Shown here: positions 24,032 through 31,369 of the stretch, one piece after another | Position numbering within the stretch: position 1 is the stretch's first letter | How the letters are laid out: each line of letters opens with the position of its first letter | Assembly: GCA_964563165.1 (NCBI GenBank) | Contig: CAZLWA010000022.1 | Span: forward strand, 1 to 32,581 | Source: CAZLWA01 sp964563165 | GTDB lineage: Bacteria > CLD3 > SB21 | Direction of reading: 5' to 3' | DNA length: 32,581 bases | Program-made: the position numbers and the translations under genes | Notes under the pieces: model-generated | The model's database searches: none | What the model saw: only the letters and a program-made list of their open reading frames with translations | What the model was told of the DNA's origin: nothing

Positions 24032-25006
24032 TTGTCTATGACATCCGACGTAAAATATTTCCTAATCTTTCTGTGCCTCTTTGGATCTACCGCCGCTTCC
24101 GCTCAGGAGGAAGTTCTGTTTCGGGGCGCCGGGGACGCCTTTTTCTATATCGACGTCTATGGGGAATTTAGCGCCCAAAGCCGCTGGGATATCAATTTGA
24201 TCAATGCGCCTCTGGGATCATTCACTAAGAAACCTCCGGACATGAACGTGTCTAAAGAAACCCTCAAGTTCTTGAACGGAAAATATGCGGCGGTGTTTCA
24301 AAAAATATTTAAACACTACCATATGAATGTAAGTTGGAAGGAATCGGACTACAAAAAACTAAAGAAAAAAGCCAGACCGATTCTGGATGAGAACGGGGAT
24401 CAGTATTTTTACATGCAGGTCTTCATCGGAGGCGACAACCATACGGGAGGTCAATACGGCGGATTGGATCTGCGGATAAAATTAATGAGCTTCCACCGGC
24501 GCGGCGATCTGATTTACGGTTACGCGATGAAACCCGTGAGTCCCGCTTCCTCTCCCGACAGTGCGCTGGCCAATGTGCAGCAGACCTTTACCGAATTGCT
24601 TAAAGAGGCGTCCGGTGACTGGGTGAGAGTCTTGGAAAACGAAAAAAACAAGCCGCGCAGATCGTTTCGGCTCGCCGTTAACTTCGACCGCGTCAACAAG
24701 GATCAAAAGAAATACGTCAAAGGAATTTTGATGCCCTGTTTGTTCGATCAGGGAAGCAGCCTTCAATACTTTTCCGATTCGGATGAAGATAATACCTACG
24801 TCGTCACTTATCGCCTTAAGCGTTATGACGAGAAGGAAACGGAAGAAGACTATATCAAGCGGTACGCGGATCAATTGCTTTATTCAATAGGCAGCTACGG
24901 TAAATATCCGTGCAGTTTATGGAAATCACCATTGGAAGGCTATAAGGCGAAAATTCAAACTGACGTGGAAAAAAAACTGATTACCATAAGTTGGTACAAA
25001 CCGTAA
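24032..25006 (+). CDS. Exported protein of unknown function
   Basis: This roughly 324-aa protein has a signal peptide (YFLIFLCLFGSTAASA, cleavage near AQEE). I do not recognise the family. The mature part is mixed alpha/beta with many Tyr, Lys and Asp and only two Cys. A repeated-looking theme, YFMQVFIGGDN early and YVVTYRLKRYDE late, might reflect two related beta-sheet halves. The start is TTG 24032, with AAAGG (24019-24023) eight bases upstream. An ATG at 24038 is the alternative. The Tat glycosylasparaginase follows after 21 bases, so the two are probably co-transcribed. Confidence 0.7.
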   Translation: MSMTSDVKYFLIFLCLFGSTAASAQEEVLFRGAGDAFFYIDVYGEFSAQSRWDINLINAPLGSFTKKPPDMNVSKETLKFLNGKYAAVFQKIFKHYHMNVSWKESDYKKLKKKARPILDENGDQYFYMQVFIGGDNHTGGQYGGLDLRIKLMSFHRRGDLIYGYAMKPVSPASSPDSALANVQQTFTELLKEASGDWVRVLENEKNKPRRSFRLAVNFDRVNKDQKKYVKGILMPCLFDQGSSLQYFSDSDEDNTYVVTYRLKRYDEKETEEDYIKRYADQLLYSIGSYGKYPCSLWKSPLEGYKAKIQTDVEKKLITISWYKP

Positions 25007-25027
25007 GGGCAACCGAAAGGAAAAGTC

Positions 25028-26089
25028 ATGAAAACCAAACGCCGGGAATTTTTGAAAACTTCCGCACTTGCGGGCGCGGGATTGATGTTCGCGCCGGACA
25101 TTTCCGTGTTCGAGCATGCGGCGGCGCAAACCAAAGTTAAACCGGTGGTGATTTCCAGTGCGAACGGACTCAAAGCTACTGCCAAAGCGATGGAAATGAT
25201 CATGCAGGGCGCCGATACGCTCGACGCGGTGATTGCCGGGGTAAATATAGTTGAAGACGATCCGAATGATATGAGCGTTGGCTACGGCGGACTGCCCAAT
25301 GAAGACGGCGTGGTCGAACTGGATTCGTCGGTGATGCACGGACCGACGTGCCGGGGCGGTGCCGTAGCGTCTCTGCGGAACATTAAAAATCCTTCGAAGG
25401 TAGCAAAAATAGTGATGGAGCGAACCGATCATGTGCTGCTCGTCGGCGAAGGCGCACTGCGATTCGCCAAAGCCCACGGATTCAAAGAAGAAGATCTGCT
25501 TACCGAACCCGCGCGGGAAGTGTGGCTCAAATGGAAAGAAAATTTAAGCAAGGAAGACGACTGGCTGCCGGAACATAAATTCGAAGACAAAGATATCGGT
25601 GAAAGCCTGAAGGATTTTTTTCGGCTCACGGGAACGATCAACTGCAACGCCCTGGACGCCAGCGGAAATATGTCCGGCGTGGTCACGACAAGCGGGTTGG
25701 CATTTAAAATTCCGGGCCGCGTCGGCGATTCGCCGATCCTGGGTGCAGGCCTTTTCGTGGACAACGAGATCGGTGCGGCCGGCTCGACAGGGCGGGGCGA
25801 AGCGAATTTGCTGAGCTGCAGCAGTGTCATGATCATCGAATATATGCGCCAAGGTAAATCGCCCGAGCAGGCGTGTCTCATGGCCTGTCAGCGCATCGCC
25901 GACCATACAAAAGAAGCCCGCCTGCTCAACGATGAAAAAAAACCGAAATTCAATGTGACTTTTTATGCACTCAATAAAAAAGGTGAGACGGGCAGCGCGG
26001 CGATCTGGAGCGGTCCAAAATACGCGTTGAATACCGGCGAAAAAGAAAGTACTTTAAAAGAAAGCGCGTATCTATTTAAAAAGAAATAG
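25028..26089 (+). CDS. Tat-exported N4-(beta-N-acetylglucosaminyl)-L-asparaginase-type Ntn hydrolase
   Basis: This 353-aa protein begins with a twin-arginine signal (RREFLKTSALAGAG, cleavage after AAAQ). It belongs to the glycosylasparaginase family, which autocleaves to expose a Thr nucleophile and hydrolyses GlcNAc-Asn or isoaspartyl bonds. The predicted cleavage is before Thr in TGTINCNALD, with Gly rather than the usual Asp at the preceding position. The hallmark KIPGRVGDSPILGAGLFV and the GSTGRGE loop follow. AAAGG precedes the ATG at 25028. It likely acts in the periplasm on glycopeptide or damaged-peptide material. The upstream gene is close (21 bases); an intergenic repeat follows. 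Confidence 0.9.
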   Translation: MKTKRREFLKTSALAGAGLMFAPDISVFEHAAAQTKVKPVVISSANGLKATAKAMEMIMQGADTLDAVIAGVNIVEDDPNDMSVGYGGLPNEDGVVELDSSVMHGPTCRGGAVASLRNIKNPSKVAKIVMERTDHVLLVGEGALRFAKAHGFKEEDLLTEPAREVWLKWKENLSKEDDWLPEHKFEDKDIGESLKDFFRLTGTINCNALDASGNMSGVVTTSGLAFKIPGRVGDSPILGAGLFVDNEIGAAGSTGRGEANLLSCSSVMIIEYMRQGKSPEQACLMACQRIADHTKEARLLNDEKKPKFNVTFYALNKKGETGSAAIWSGPKYALNTGEKESTLKESAYLFKKK

Positions 26090-26094
26090 TTCCT

Positions 26095-26213
26095 CACCAC
26101 TGAGGCGCAGAGACACTGAGAAATAGTTGTTAGTTGTCAGTTCTCAGTTTTTCAGCCAGAGGCTGATGCGCCTTTGGCGCAGAGTTTTTCCGTGCCTCGT
26201 GCATCAGTGGTTT
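26095..26213. repeat. Twin-hairpin repeat, copy 1, inside CCACTGAGGCGCAGAG-type arms
   Basis: Outer arms CCACTGAGGCGCAGAG and the reverse complement GTGCCTCGTGCATCAGTGG enclose two abutting hairpins, CAGCC-AGA-GGCTG (26153-26165) and TGCGCC-TTT-GGCGCA (26167-26181). The 55 bases 26144-26198 match 27660-27714 at 53 positions. Confidence 0.8.
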
Positions 26214-26232
26214 GTTGAAAAAATAGTTATTT

Positions 26233-26413
26233 ACCACGGAGGCACAGAGACACTGAGAAATATATATTTACAGAGAAATGATTCTTTCGACAAAGGAACT
26301 AAGACTCTTAAGAAATATTTAAATACATGTCCAAGAACTTTGTGGCTTCGTGTCTTGGTGGCTCGACTTCAAAAAAACCTATTTCAACTCTGTGCCTCGG
26401 TGCTTCAGTGGTT
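26233..26413. repeat. Nested inverted repeats (two families, one inside the other)
   Basis: The outer arms (26233-26257 and 26388-26413) match at 20 of 25 positions and belong to the CCACAGAGGCACAGAG family. Between them an inner pair (about 26288-26307 and 26335-26362) belongs to the CCACGAAGGCACTAAG family. This fills the rest of the gap between the asparaginase and the phosphoesterase, so this 357-base gap holds no gene. The ATG at 26327 falls inside this repeat. Confidence 0.65.
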
Positions 26414-26446
26414 TGTTTTAAACTTTGGGAGTCCCGGAAATTTCGT

Positions 26447-27595
26447 ATGAGAAGATTATTGATATTTATTTTTCTCCTTACCTTTTCGCCGCTTCACGCG
26501 CAATTGGTCCCCACGATCCGTTTTGCCGTGATAGGCGATTTCGGACATGCCGGCCAGGCGGAACAAGACGTTGCTGACCTGGTAAGATCATGGAATCCGG
26601 ATTTTGTTATCACCGTCGGCGATAACAACTATGATTATGGTGCAGTATCAACGATCGATTCGAACATCGGACAATATTATCATGAATTCATGTTTCCCTA
26701 TTCCGGAATCTTCGGCGCCGGCGATACCGTCAATCGTTTTTTCCCTTGCCTTGGAAACCACGATTGGGCTACGGCGGGAGCAACTCCTTATCTCGATTAC
26801 TTCACCCTGCCCGGCAACGAACGTTACTACGATTTTGTCCGCGGGCCCGTTCATTTTTTCGCTATCGACAGTGATCCGCACGAACCGGACGGAGACTCCG
26901 CCACATCGGTTCAGGCTAATTGGCTGCGCACGAGATTGGCGGCATCCGCCAGTACCTGGAAAATCGTTTATTTTCATCATCCGGCGTATTCTTCCAGTTC
27001 CGTTCACGGTTCTACGCCAACCATGCAGTGGCCGTTTCGCCAATGGGGCGCTTCAGCCGTGCTCAGCGGTCACGATCATACGTACGAGCGCTTGATGCGC
27101 GACAGCCTTTTGTATCTGGTCAATGGCCTTGGAGGGAGAAGCATTTATTCTTTTGGAAGTTTTTTACCCGAAAGCCGATTTCATTACAATGCGGATTACG
27201 GCGCCATGCTTGTAACGGCGGGCAAAGACAGTATCTGCTTTCAGTTTATTTCGCGAACCGGCTCCGAGATTGACCGCACTACGATCTTCGATGCGCCTTT
27301 GCCAATTAGAAATATCCGAGAAGCGCTGGGTAGCCAATTCCACCTGTACCAAAATTATCCCAATCCGTTCAATCAGCAGACAAGAATATTCTTGTTAATG
27401 CCCGCAGCCGGACGTGCAAAAATCACACTCTATAATATGCTCGGGGAAACGGTTGCAACGATTGCCGATCGGCAGATGCAAGCCGGATTGAACTCGGTAA
27501 ACTTTGATGCGCGGGGACTTTCAAGCGGAATTTATTTCTATCGTGTGGAGGCGGGAAGTTTTCATCAAACGCGGAAAATGCTCTTTGTGAAATGA
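26447..27595 (+). CDS. Secreted metallophosphoesterase with T9SS type A sorting domain
   Basis: This 382-aa protein starts with a signal peptide (MRRLLIFIFLLTFSPLHAQ). A purple-acid-phosphatase-like metallophosphoesterase domain follows, with VIGDFG (28-33), VGDNNYDYG (57-65), LGNHDW (102-107), YFHHPAYSS and SGHDHTYER. The last 80 residues form the Por-type sorting domain: LYQNYPNPFN, then a beta-sandwich ending GLSSGIYFYRVEAG and the basic KMLFVK tail. Export to the cell surface or medium by type IX secretion is expected. The ATG at 26447 is preferred over 26327, which would add 40 residues encoded by the repeat. The gene is bracketed by two twin-hairpin repeats. Confidence 0.92.
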   Translation: MRRLLIFIFLLTFSPLHAQLVPTIRFAVIGDFGHAGQAEQDVADLVRSWNPDFVITVGDNNYDYGAVSTIDSNIGQYYHEFMFPYSGIFGAGDTVNRFFPCLGNHDWATAGATPYLDYFTLPGNERYYDFVRGPVHFFAIDSDPHEPDGDSATSVQANWLRTRLAASASTWKIVYFHHPAYSSSSVHGSTPTMQWPFRQWGASAVLSGHDHTYERLMRDSLLYLVNGLGGRSIYSFGSFLPESRFHYNADYGAMLVTAGKDSICFQFISRTGSEIDRTTIFDAPLPIRNIREALGSQFHLYQNYPNPFNQQTRIFLLMPAAGRAKITLYNMLGETVATIADRQMQAGLNSVNFDARGLSSGIYFYRVEAGSFHQTRKMLFVK

Positions 27596-27614
27596 ACAAT
27601 GAAGAAAGAATTGT

Positions 27615-27730
27615 TCACCGCAGAGGCACGGGGACAAACAAGTTGTCAGTCATCAGTTATCAGTTTTTCAGCCGGAGGCTGATGCGCCTTTGGCGCAGAG
27701 TTTTTCTGTGCCTCAGTGACTCAGTGGTTG
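27615..27730. repeat. Twin-hairpin repeat, copy 2
   Basis: The layout is the same as in copy 1: arms CACCGCAGAGGCACGGGG and GTGCCTCAGTGACTCAGTGG around hairpins CAGCC-GGA-GGCTG (27669-27681) and TGCGCC-TTT-GGCGCA (27683-27697). It lies in direct orientation relative to copy 1, on the other side of the phosphoesterase gene. A spurious ORF at 27592-27795 reads through it. Confidence 0.8.
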
Positions 27731-27905
27731 TAAATCGTTTTGGAGAATTTCCAGGAATAATTCCAACGATATACAGTTATACTTTTTATTATTGATTAAA
27801 CAAAAACCCTTTTGTTTTAAAATCACGTCTTAATCCGGTCTATTCATTTCAAATATTTTTTCTAAAGAATATTTCCATTTTTCTGAATTAAACCCCTAAA
27901 AACCT
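27731..27905. other. AT-rich gap upstream of the molybdoenzyme operon
   Basis: With the repeat at 27615-27730 this completes a gene-free stretch of 310 bases. The sequence is strongly A/T-rich (TATACTTTTTATTATTG and similar) and probably contains the operon promoter, but I could not pick out a convincing pair of promoter boxes. Confidence 0.4.
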
Positions 27906-28646
27906 ATGATCAAAAGAAATCGAAATGCCGAACCGGTCCGGGAAGAGGCCGATCATTCCATCTCCCGCCGTAAACTTCTCAAGCTTTCTCCGCTCATTTT
28001 ATTCGCAGGATGCGATTATTCCGCCGGAAAACGGACGACGGGTTTACTTCTGAAATTTCAGAAATTCAACGACTGGCTCCAGTCGAAAGTTTTCGACATC
28101 AATAGACCCGTTCCCGAATATGCCGACGCCGACCTGACGCCTGAAGATCACTTCCGCGTCAACGGCTACGACACCGACGAACCGGAAATTGATATGGAAC
28201 ATTGGGCCTTGGAGGTCAGCGGACTCGTGAGCAAGCCGGGCAAATATACGCTGGATCAGATTAAATCGCTCCCGAAATACGTCATGAACACACGTCACGT
28301 CTGCGTCGAAGGCTGGAGTATGATCCCGAAATGGGGCGGCGCGCGTATGAAAGATTTTTTGGAGATGATCGGTGCGGATAAGAATGCGGAATACGTTTCG
28401 GTGAAGTGCGGCGATGATTATTACTGCTGCTACGATATGCCGAGCCTGATGCATGCGCAGACTTTAGTGTGTTATGAAGCCTACAACAAACCGCTCACGT
28501 TGAAGCACGGCGCCCCGGCGCGTATCGTTGTTCCGACCAAACTGGGCTATAAGCAGTCGAAATGGCTGATGGAATTAGTTGTGACCAATGAAAAACCGGG
28601 CGGCTATTGGGAAGACCAGGGCTACGACTGGTTTGGAGGTATCTGA
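27906..28646 (+). CDS. Sulfite-oxidase-fold molybdopterin oxidoreductase, Tat lipoprotein
   Basis: This 246-aa protein has a twin-arginine signal SRRKLLKLSP (20-29) running into a lipobox LFAGC, so Cys36 may be lipidated after Tat export. The sulfite-oxidase (YedY/MsrP-like) molybdopterin domain follows. The Mo-binding Cys133 is in TRHVCVEGWSM, with the later landmarks KLGYKQSKWL and the GGYWEDQGY ending. The substrate could be sulfite, a sulfoxide or something else, because the family is broad. It starts an operon with a Cys-rich lipoprotein (overlap TGATG) and a cytochrome b, its probable electron partner in the membrane. Confidence 0.9.
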   Translation: MIKRNRNAEPVREEADHSISRRKLLKLSPLILFAGCDYSAGKRTTGLLLKFQKFNDWLQSKVFDINRPVPEYADADLTPEDHFRVNGYDTDEPEIDMEHWALEVSGLVSKPGKYTLDQIKSLPKYVMNTRHVCVEGWSMIPKWGGARMKDFLEMIGADKNAEYVSVKCGDDYYCCYDMPSLMHAQTLVCYEAYNKPLTLKHGAPARIVVPTKLGYKQSKWLMELVVTNEKPGGYWEDQGYDWFGGI

Positions 28647-28867
28647 TGAAACAATTATTTTTTCTCATGGCGGTGTGCGCGCTCGCGGGCTGCGGCAAAA
28701 ATCCAAATGAAGTCATCGTCGTCGAAAAAACGAAAAGTTATCACACCGAAGACTGTCAAAAAGTGATGATGGCAAAGACTGAAAACATGCCGCGCGAAGA
28801 TGCGCAAAAAATGAATTGCAAACCCTGCGGCGACTGCAAACCCGACAGTTTAAAAACAGGAAAATAA
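28646..28867 (+). CDS. Small Cys-rich lipoprotein with a His/Cys metal-site pattern
   Basis: This 73-aa protein has a lipoprotein signal MKQLFFLMAVCALAGC, with Cys16 as lipid site. The mature part carries YHTEDCQKV (His33, Cys37) and NCKPCGDCKPD (Cys58, Cys61, Cys64). This resembles the YHxxxC...PCxxC motif of Ada-like zinc-binding domains found at the ends of exported nucleases. It may bind zinc or an electron-transfer metal. The ATG shares a base with the molybdoenzyme stop, and GGAGGT precedes it, so translation is coupled. The frame upstream to 28607 lies within the molybdoenzyme gene. Confidence 0.75.
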   Translation: MKQLFFLMAVCALAGCGKNPNEVIVVEKTKSYHTEDCQKVMMAKTENMPREDAQKMNCKPCGDCKPDSLKTGK

Positions 28868-28870
28868 ATC

Positions 28871-29509
28871 ATGAATATCGAAAAAGAATTTCATCACCCG
28901 TTGATCATTCGAATTACGCACTGGCTGAATGCGATCGCGTTATTGATTATGATATCCAGCGGGTTCAGGATCTACAACGCTTCTCCGGTTTTTGATTTCC
29001 GCATTCCTGCGGAATTGACTTTGGGCGGCTGGCTCGGCGGCGCGCGGCAGTGGCATTTTTTTGCGATGTGGATCCTCGTGATCAACGGATTGATCTACGT
29101 GATCTATAATATTTCAACCCGGCACGGCCGTAAAACGACGTTGTTCGGAAAATCCGACGCGTCCGGAATTTTGCCCATGATCATGTATTATTTAAGAATT
29201 CGCAAAGAACATCCGCCCCAGGGAAAATATAATCCACTGCAGAAAGCCGCCTACACGACGGTTCCTCTGCTCGCGCTCGGAACGATATTGACCGGCATTG
29301 CCATTTATTGGCCGGTGCAGTTCAGCGGCGTCACGGCGTTCTTCGGAGGATACGATACCGCGCGTGTGTGGCATTTTCTGTTTACCATGTCATTAGTTGG
29401 CTTTACCGGCGGACACCTCCTGATGGTGCTCATCGCTGGCTGGCCAAATTTTCTTTCCATATTCACCGGCTGGGGGCCGAAACATAGCACGCAGGACGTA
29501 CAAAAATAG
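28871..29509 (+). CDS. Membrane cytochrome b (b561 / thiosulfate reductase-type)
   Basis: This 212-aa integral membrane protein has four main helices and a first amphipathic segment. Histidines suitable as heme b ligands occur in HHPLIIRITHWLN, QWHFFAMWIL, VWHFLFTMS and GGHLLMVL. The pattern fits the cytochrome b561/formate dehydrogenase gamma group, which passes electrons between quinones and a periplasmic oxidoreductase. The start is three bases after the lipoprotein stop, and no separate promoter fits in the gap. The molybdoenzyme two genes upstream is the natural partner. Whether it has two hemes should be checked by alignment. Confidence 0.88.
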   Translation: MNIEKEFHHPLIIRITHWLNAIALLIMISSGFRIYNASPVFDFRIPAELTLGGWLGGARQWHFFAMWILVINGLIYVIYNISTRHGRKTTLFGKSDASGILPMIMYYLRIRKEHPPQGKYNPLQKAAYTTVPLLALGTILTGIAIYWPVQFSGVTAFFGGYDTARVWHFLFTMSLVGFTGGHLLMVLIAGWPNFLSIFTGWGPKHSTQDVQK

Positions 29510-29516
29510 AAATTCT

Positions 29517-29535
29517 TCCACGAAGGCGCTAGGAC
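29517..29535. repeat. Single arm of the CCACGAAGGCACTAAG repeat
   Basis: TTCCACGAAGGCGCTAGGAC abuts the 3' end of the transposase remnant and matches the arms at 6181 and 26288-26362. No partner arm was found at the other side of the remnant. Confidence 0.4.
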
Positions 29536-30048
29536 TCAACGTTTAAAGGCAATTGGTCGTCTATTTTTTTCTGGCGTTGAGGTTTTTCGTTGGGGCGAAC
29601 GGCCGTTCGCCCTGACTAATATATCCATCTCCTTCCCAACAACTCCTTTTTGCAATTCCCATTGATTCATTTCGTCCACTTGCCAATTCATCGGATTATT
29701 CACGATGTATTCCCTGATTTTCCGCAACGATCGTTCATCGCGAATGATGTGTTCGTAATAATTTCTTTGCCGGACGGGATTGCCGGGCGTTTGGCGCTTT
29801 TCGTTGATTAGTTTTGTAACGGCTGATTTAAAACCGCGGATCATTGCACCAACAGTTTTTGATGGTGACCGGAAGGCGGTGTCGGGAGACGTACCTGATA
29901 GCAGTTGCGGCGTATGGCCATACGCCCCCACGTCACCCGGACAAATCATAACTATGCCATGAAAATGATTTGGCATCACCACGAATTCATCCAATTCGAC
30001 TTCGGTACGAATTTCGGTGGATTTAATCCTTGCCCTTACAAAATGCAC
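29536..30048 (-). CDS. REP-associated tyrosine transposase (RAYT), N-terminally truncated
   Basis: This 170-aa ORF has the HUH motif FVVMPNHFHGI (His28, His30) and the tyrosine region RNYYEHIIRDERSLRKIREYI (Tyr97/98 and Tyr114) of Y1/RAYT transposases. RAYTs process single-stranded REP elements. About 45-50 residues of the N-terminal strand that should precede the HUH motif are missing. The only start is GTG at 30048, and the sequence upstream is the end of the DUF-like membrane gene, whose stop (30050-30052) nearly meets it. It is probably an inactive remnant. Confidence 0.8.
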   Translation of the reverse strand: MHFVRARIKSTEIRTEVELDEFVVMPNHFHGIVMICPGDVGAYGHTPQLLSGTSPDTAFRSPSKTVGAMIRGFKSAVTKLINEKRQTPGNPVRQRNYYEHIIRDERSLRKIREYIVNNPMNWQVDEMNQWELQKGVVGKEMDILVRANGRSPQRKTSTPEKNRRPIAFKR

Positions 30049-30049
30049 C

Positions 30050-30610
30050 TCATCTCGGCCACAACCATCCGAACATTCCAGCCGTGATCAGTGCATAGAT
30101 CAATCCGTCCACGGTTTCTTTGATGGTCGTCATCCAGGAACGGTGATACCAGATCGCAATCTGCCATAAAGCCGCGGAGTAGGCAATGAACGCTGTAGCG
30201 CCGACGAAGCGGAAAACATGAAGATACGTCGCGCCCGTTGGCAAGGCGCGCCCCGCGACATACGCCGCCAACACTCCGACTACCAACGAATACAGAAACC
30301 ACAAAGCGAGATTCCTTCCCATTGACATCGGGCCGCTGGGAACAACCGTCATGATGACGACCGGCCCTTTCTTCATTTTTTCCGCAAATGCCGCAGATTT
30401 CATATCTTCTGTGCTGGACGGACGCGGCAGCATGTAATCACCCGGCGGAATCGCCAGCGGACGCAGCGCGTCCATCACTTTATCTTCATTGGGCAATTTC
30501 GGGTAGTCGCCTTTGTGCCACGGCGACATCATGTGGATCACAGAACTCACAACGAAAACAGCCGCCGCCGAAAGCAAGACCGGCAGCCAGAGTGCCATTA
30601 AATGGGTCAT
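30050..30610 (-). CDS. Four-helix membrane protein of unknown function
   Basis: This 186-aa integral membrane protein has helices at about 5-27, 100-118, 130-150 and 160-182 and a hydrophilic loop (about 30-95) between the first two. The loop contains SPWHKGDYPKLPNED and GDYMLPRP. The segment TVVPSGPMSMGRNL may form a turn before the second helix. I recall similar hypothetical proteins across many phyla but no function. AAGGAG precedes the ATG at 30610. Its 3' end touches the transposase remnant. Confidence 0.75.
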   Translation of the reverse strand: MTHLMALWLPVLLSAAAVFVVSSVIHMMSPWHKGDYPKLPNEDKVMDALRPLAIPPGDYMLPRPSSTEDMKSAAFAEKMKKGPVVIMTVVPSGPMSMGRNLALWFLYSLVVGVLAAYVAGRALPTGATYLHVFRFVGATAFIAYSAALWQIAIWYHRSWMTTIKETVDGLIYALITAGMFGWLWPR

Positions 30611-30779
30611 GACGATTCTCCTTATTTATGGATGAGGGGTTAGGGAATTATTGATATTTTAATTTGTCGCGCAGCGGATAAGCGCAAGACGAGCCGTGAA
30701 AAGAATTGACCTGTAAGTATAATTTCAATTTTTCAAAAAAACAAACGAAAATGACATGCGGCGGCTTTCGTTATGACAA

Positions 30780-31316
30780 TTATCTTCTCAGCCGTATATC
30801 AATTTCGCGGGTAACAAACTTCCATTCCAGGCTGGATCGCAAAAACCCGACAAGTTCATCGAACGCCCCGGCATGTTCCGGCGCGAATTCAAACCAGGTC
30901 AGAAAATCAAAGGGTTCGCCTAAATCCCGCGAATGGTGGAGCCGCCGTGCGATTGCCGGCAGATATTTCAAACCGACGGAAATATGTTTGGACTGCTCCT
31001 CAAAAATAGATCTGCGTTCGTCCTGGCCCAGCGACCACCACTCTGCTGATTTTGCGATCGGGATCAAAGCGGCGCACCGGTCACCGGGACGATCCAGCGG
31101 AGGGCTTTCGGATGTGAGCCGGTCCTTTTCTGCGCGCGTTGCGTAGCGCTCGTTACTCGTTGCGCCGTGAAGAGACCATGCCGCCGTCGGCTTGCTGTGC
31201 GATCCGGAAAGAATTGTAACAAAATTCACTTTTTGAACCGGCTCACCTGCAATGGTCTTGAAATTTTCGACCTCCCATGTACCGGATGCCGATCCTTCGA
31301 ATGTGTAAATGGGCAT
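30780..31316 (-). CDS. Chlorite-dismutase-family heme protein
   Basis: This 178-aa protein has the C-terminal ferredoxin-like heme domain of the Cld/HemQ/DyP group. WWSLGQDERRSIFEEQSKHI is followed by YLPAIARRLHHSRDL, whose second His of HH is the expected proximal heme ligand, then FDFLTWFEF and WKFVTREIDIRL. The length matches the short clade with a reduced N-terminal half. Chlorite detoxification, coproheme decarboxylation or peroxidase activity are all possible. The ATG at 31316 has AAGGA upstream. It stands alone between the membrane protein and the UDG gene. There is no signal peptide. Confidence 0.82.
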   Translation of the reverse strand: MPIYTFEGSASGTWEVENFKTIAGEPVQKVNFVTILSGSHSKPTAAWSLHGATSNERYATRAEKDRLTSESPPLDRPGDRCAALIPIAKSAEWWSLGQDERRSIFEEQSKHISVGLKYLPAIARRLHHSRDLGEPFDFLTWFEFAPEHAGAFDELVGFLRSSLEWKFVTREIDIRLRR

Positions 31317-31369
31317 GGGAATCGAGTCCTTATATTATTCCGGGCCGCAAAACGTACGCTGTCTCCTCA

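Noticed and set aside
25028..26089. Gly instead of Asp before the predicted Thr nucleophile of the glycosylasparaginase as a sign of inactivity
   Set aside because: Plant-type asparaginases use Gly-Thr at the same cleavage site, and I recall similar sequences in bacterial Tat-exported members, so it is not evidence of loss.
26127..26450. ORF of 107 aa reading through the intergenic repeats
   Set aside because: It is composed of the repeat arms and twin hairpin, with no homology, no ribosome site and overlap with the true phosphoesterase start.
27592..27795. ORF of 67 aa after the phosphoesterase gene
   Set aside because: It reads through copy 2 of the twin-hairpin repeat and shows a peptide shared with the 26127 ORF, so it is a repeat artefact.
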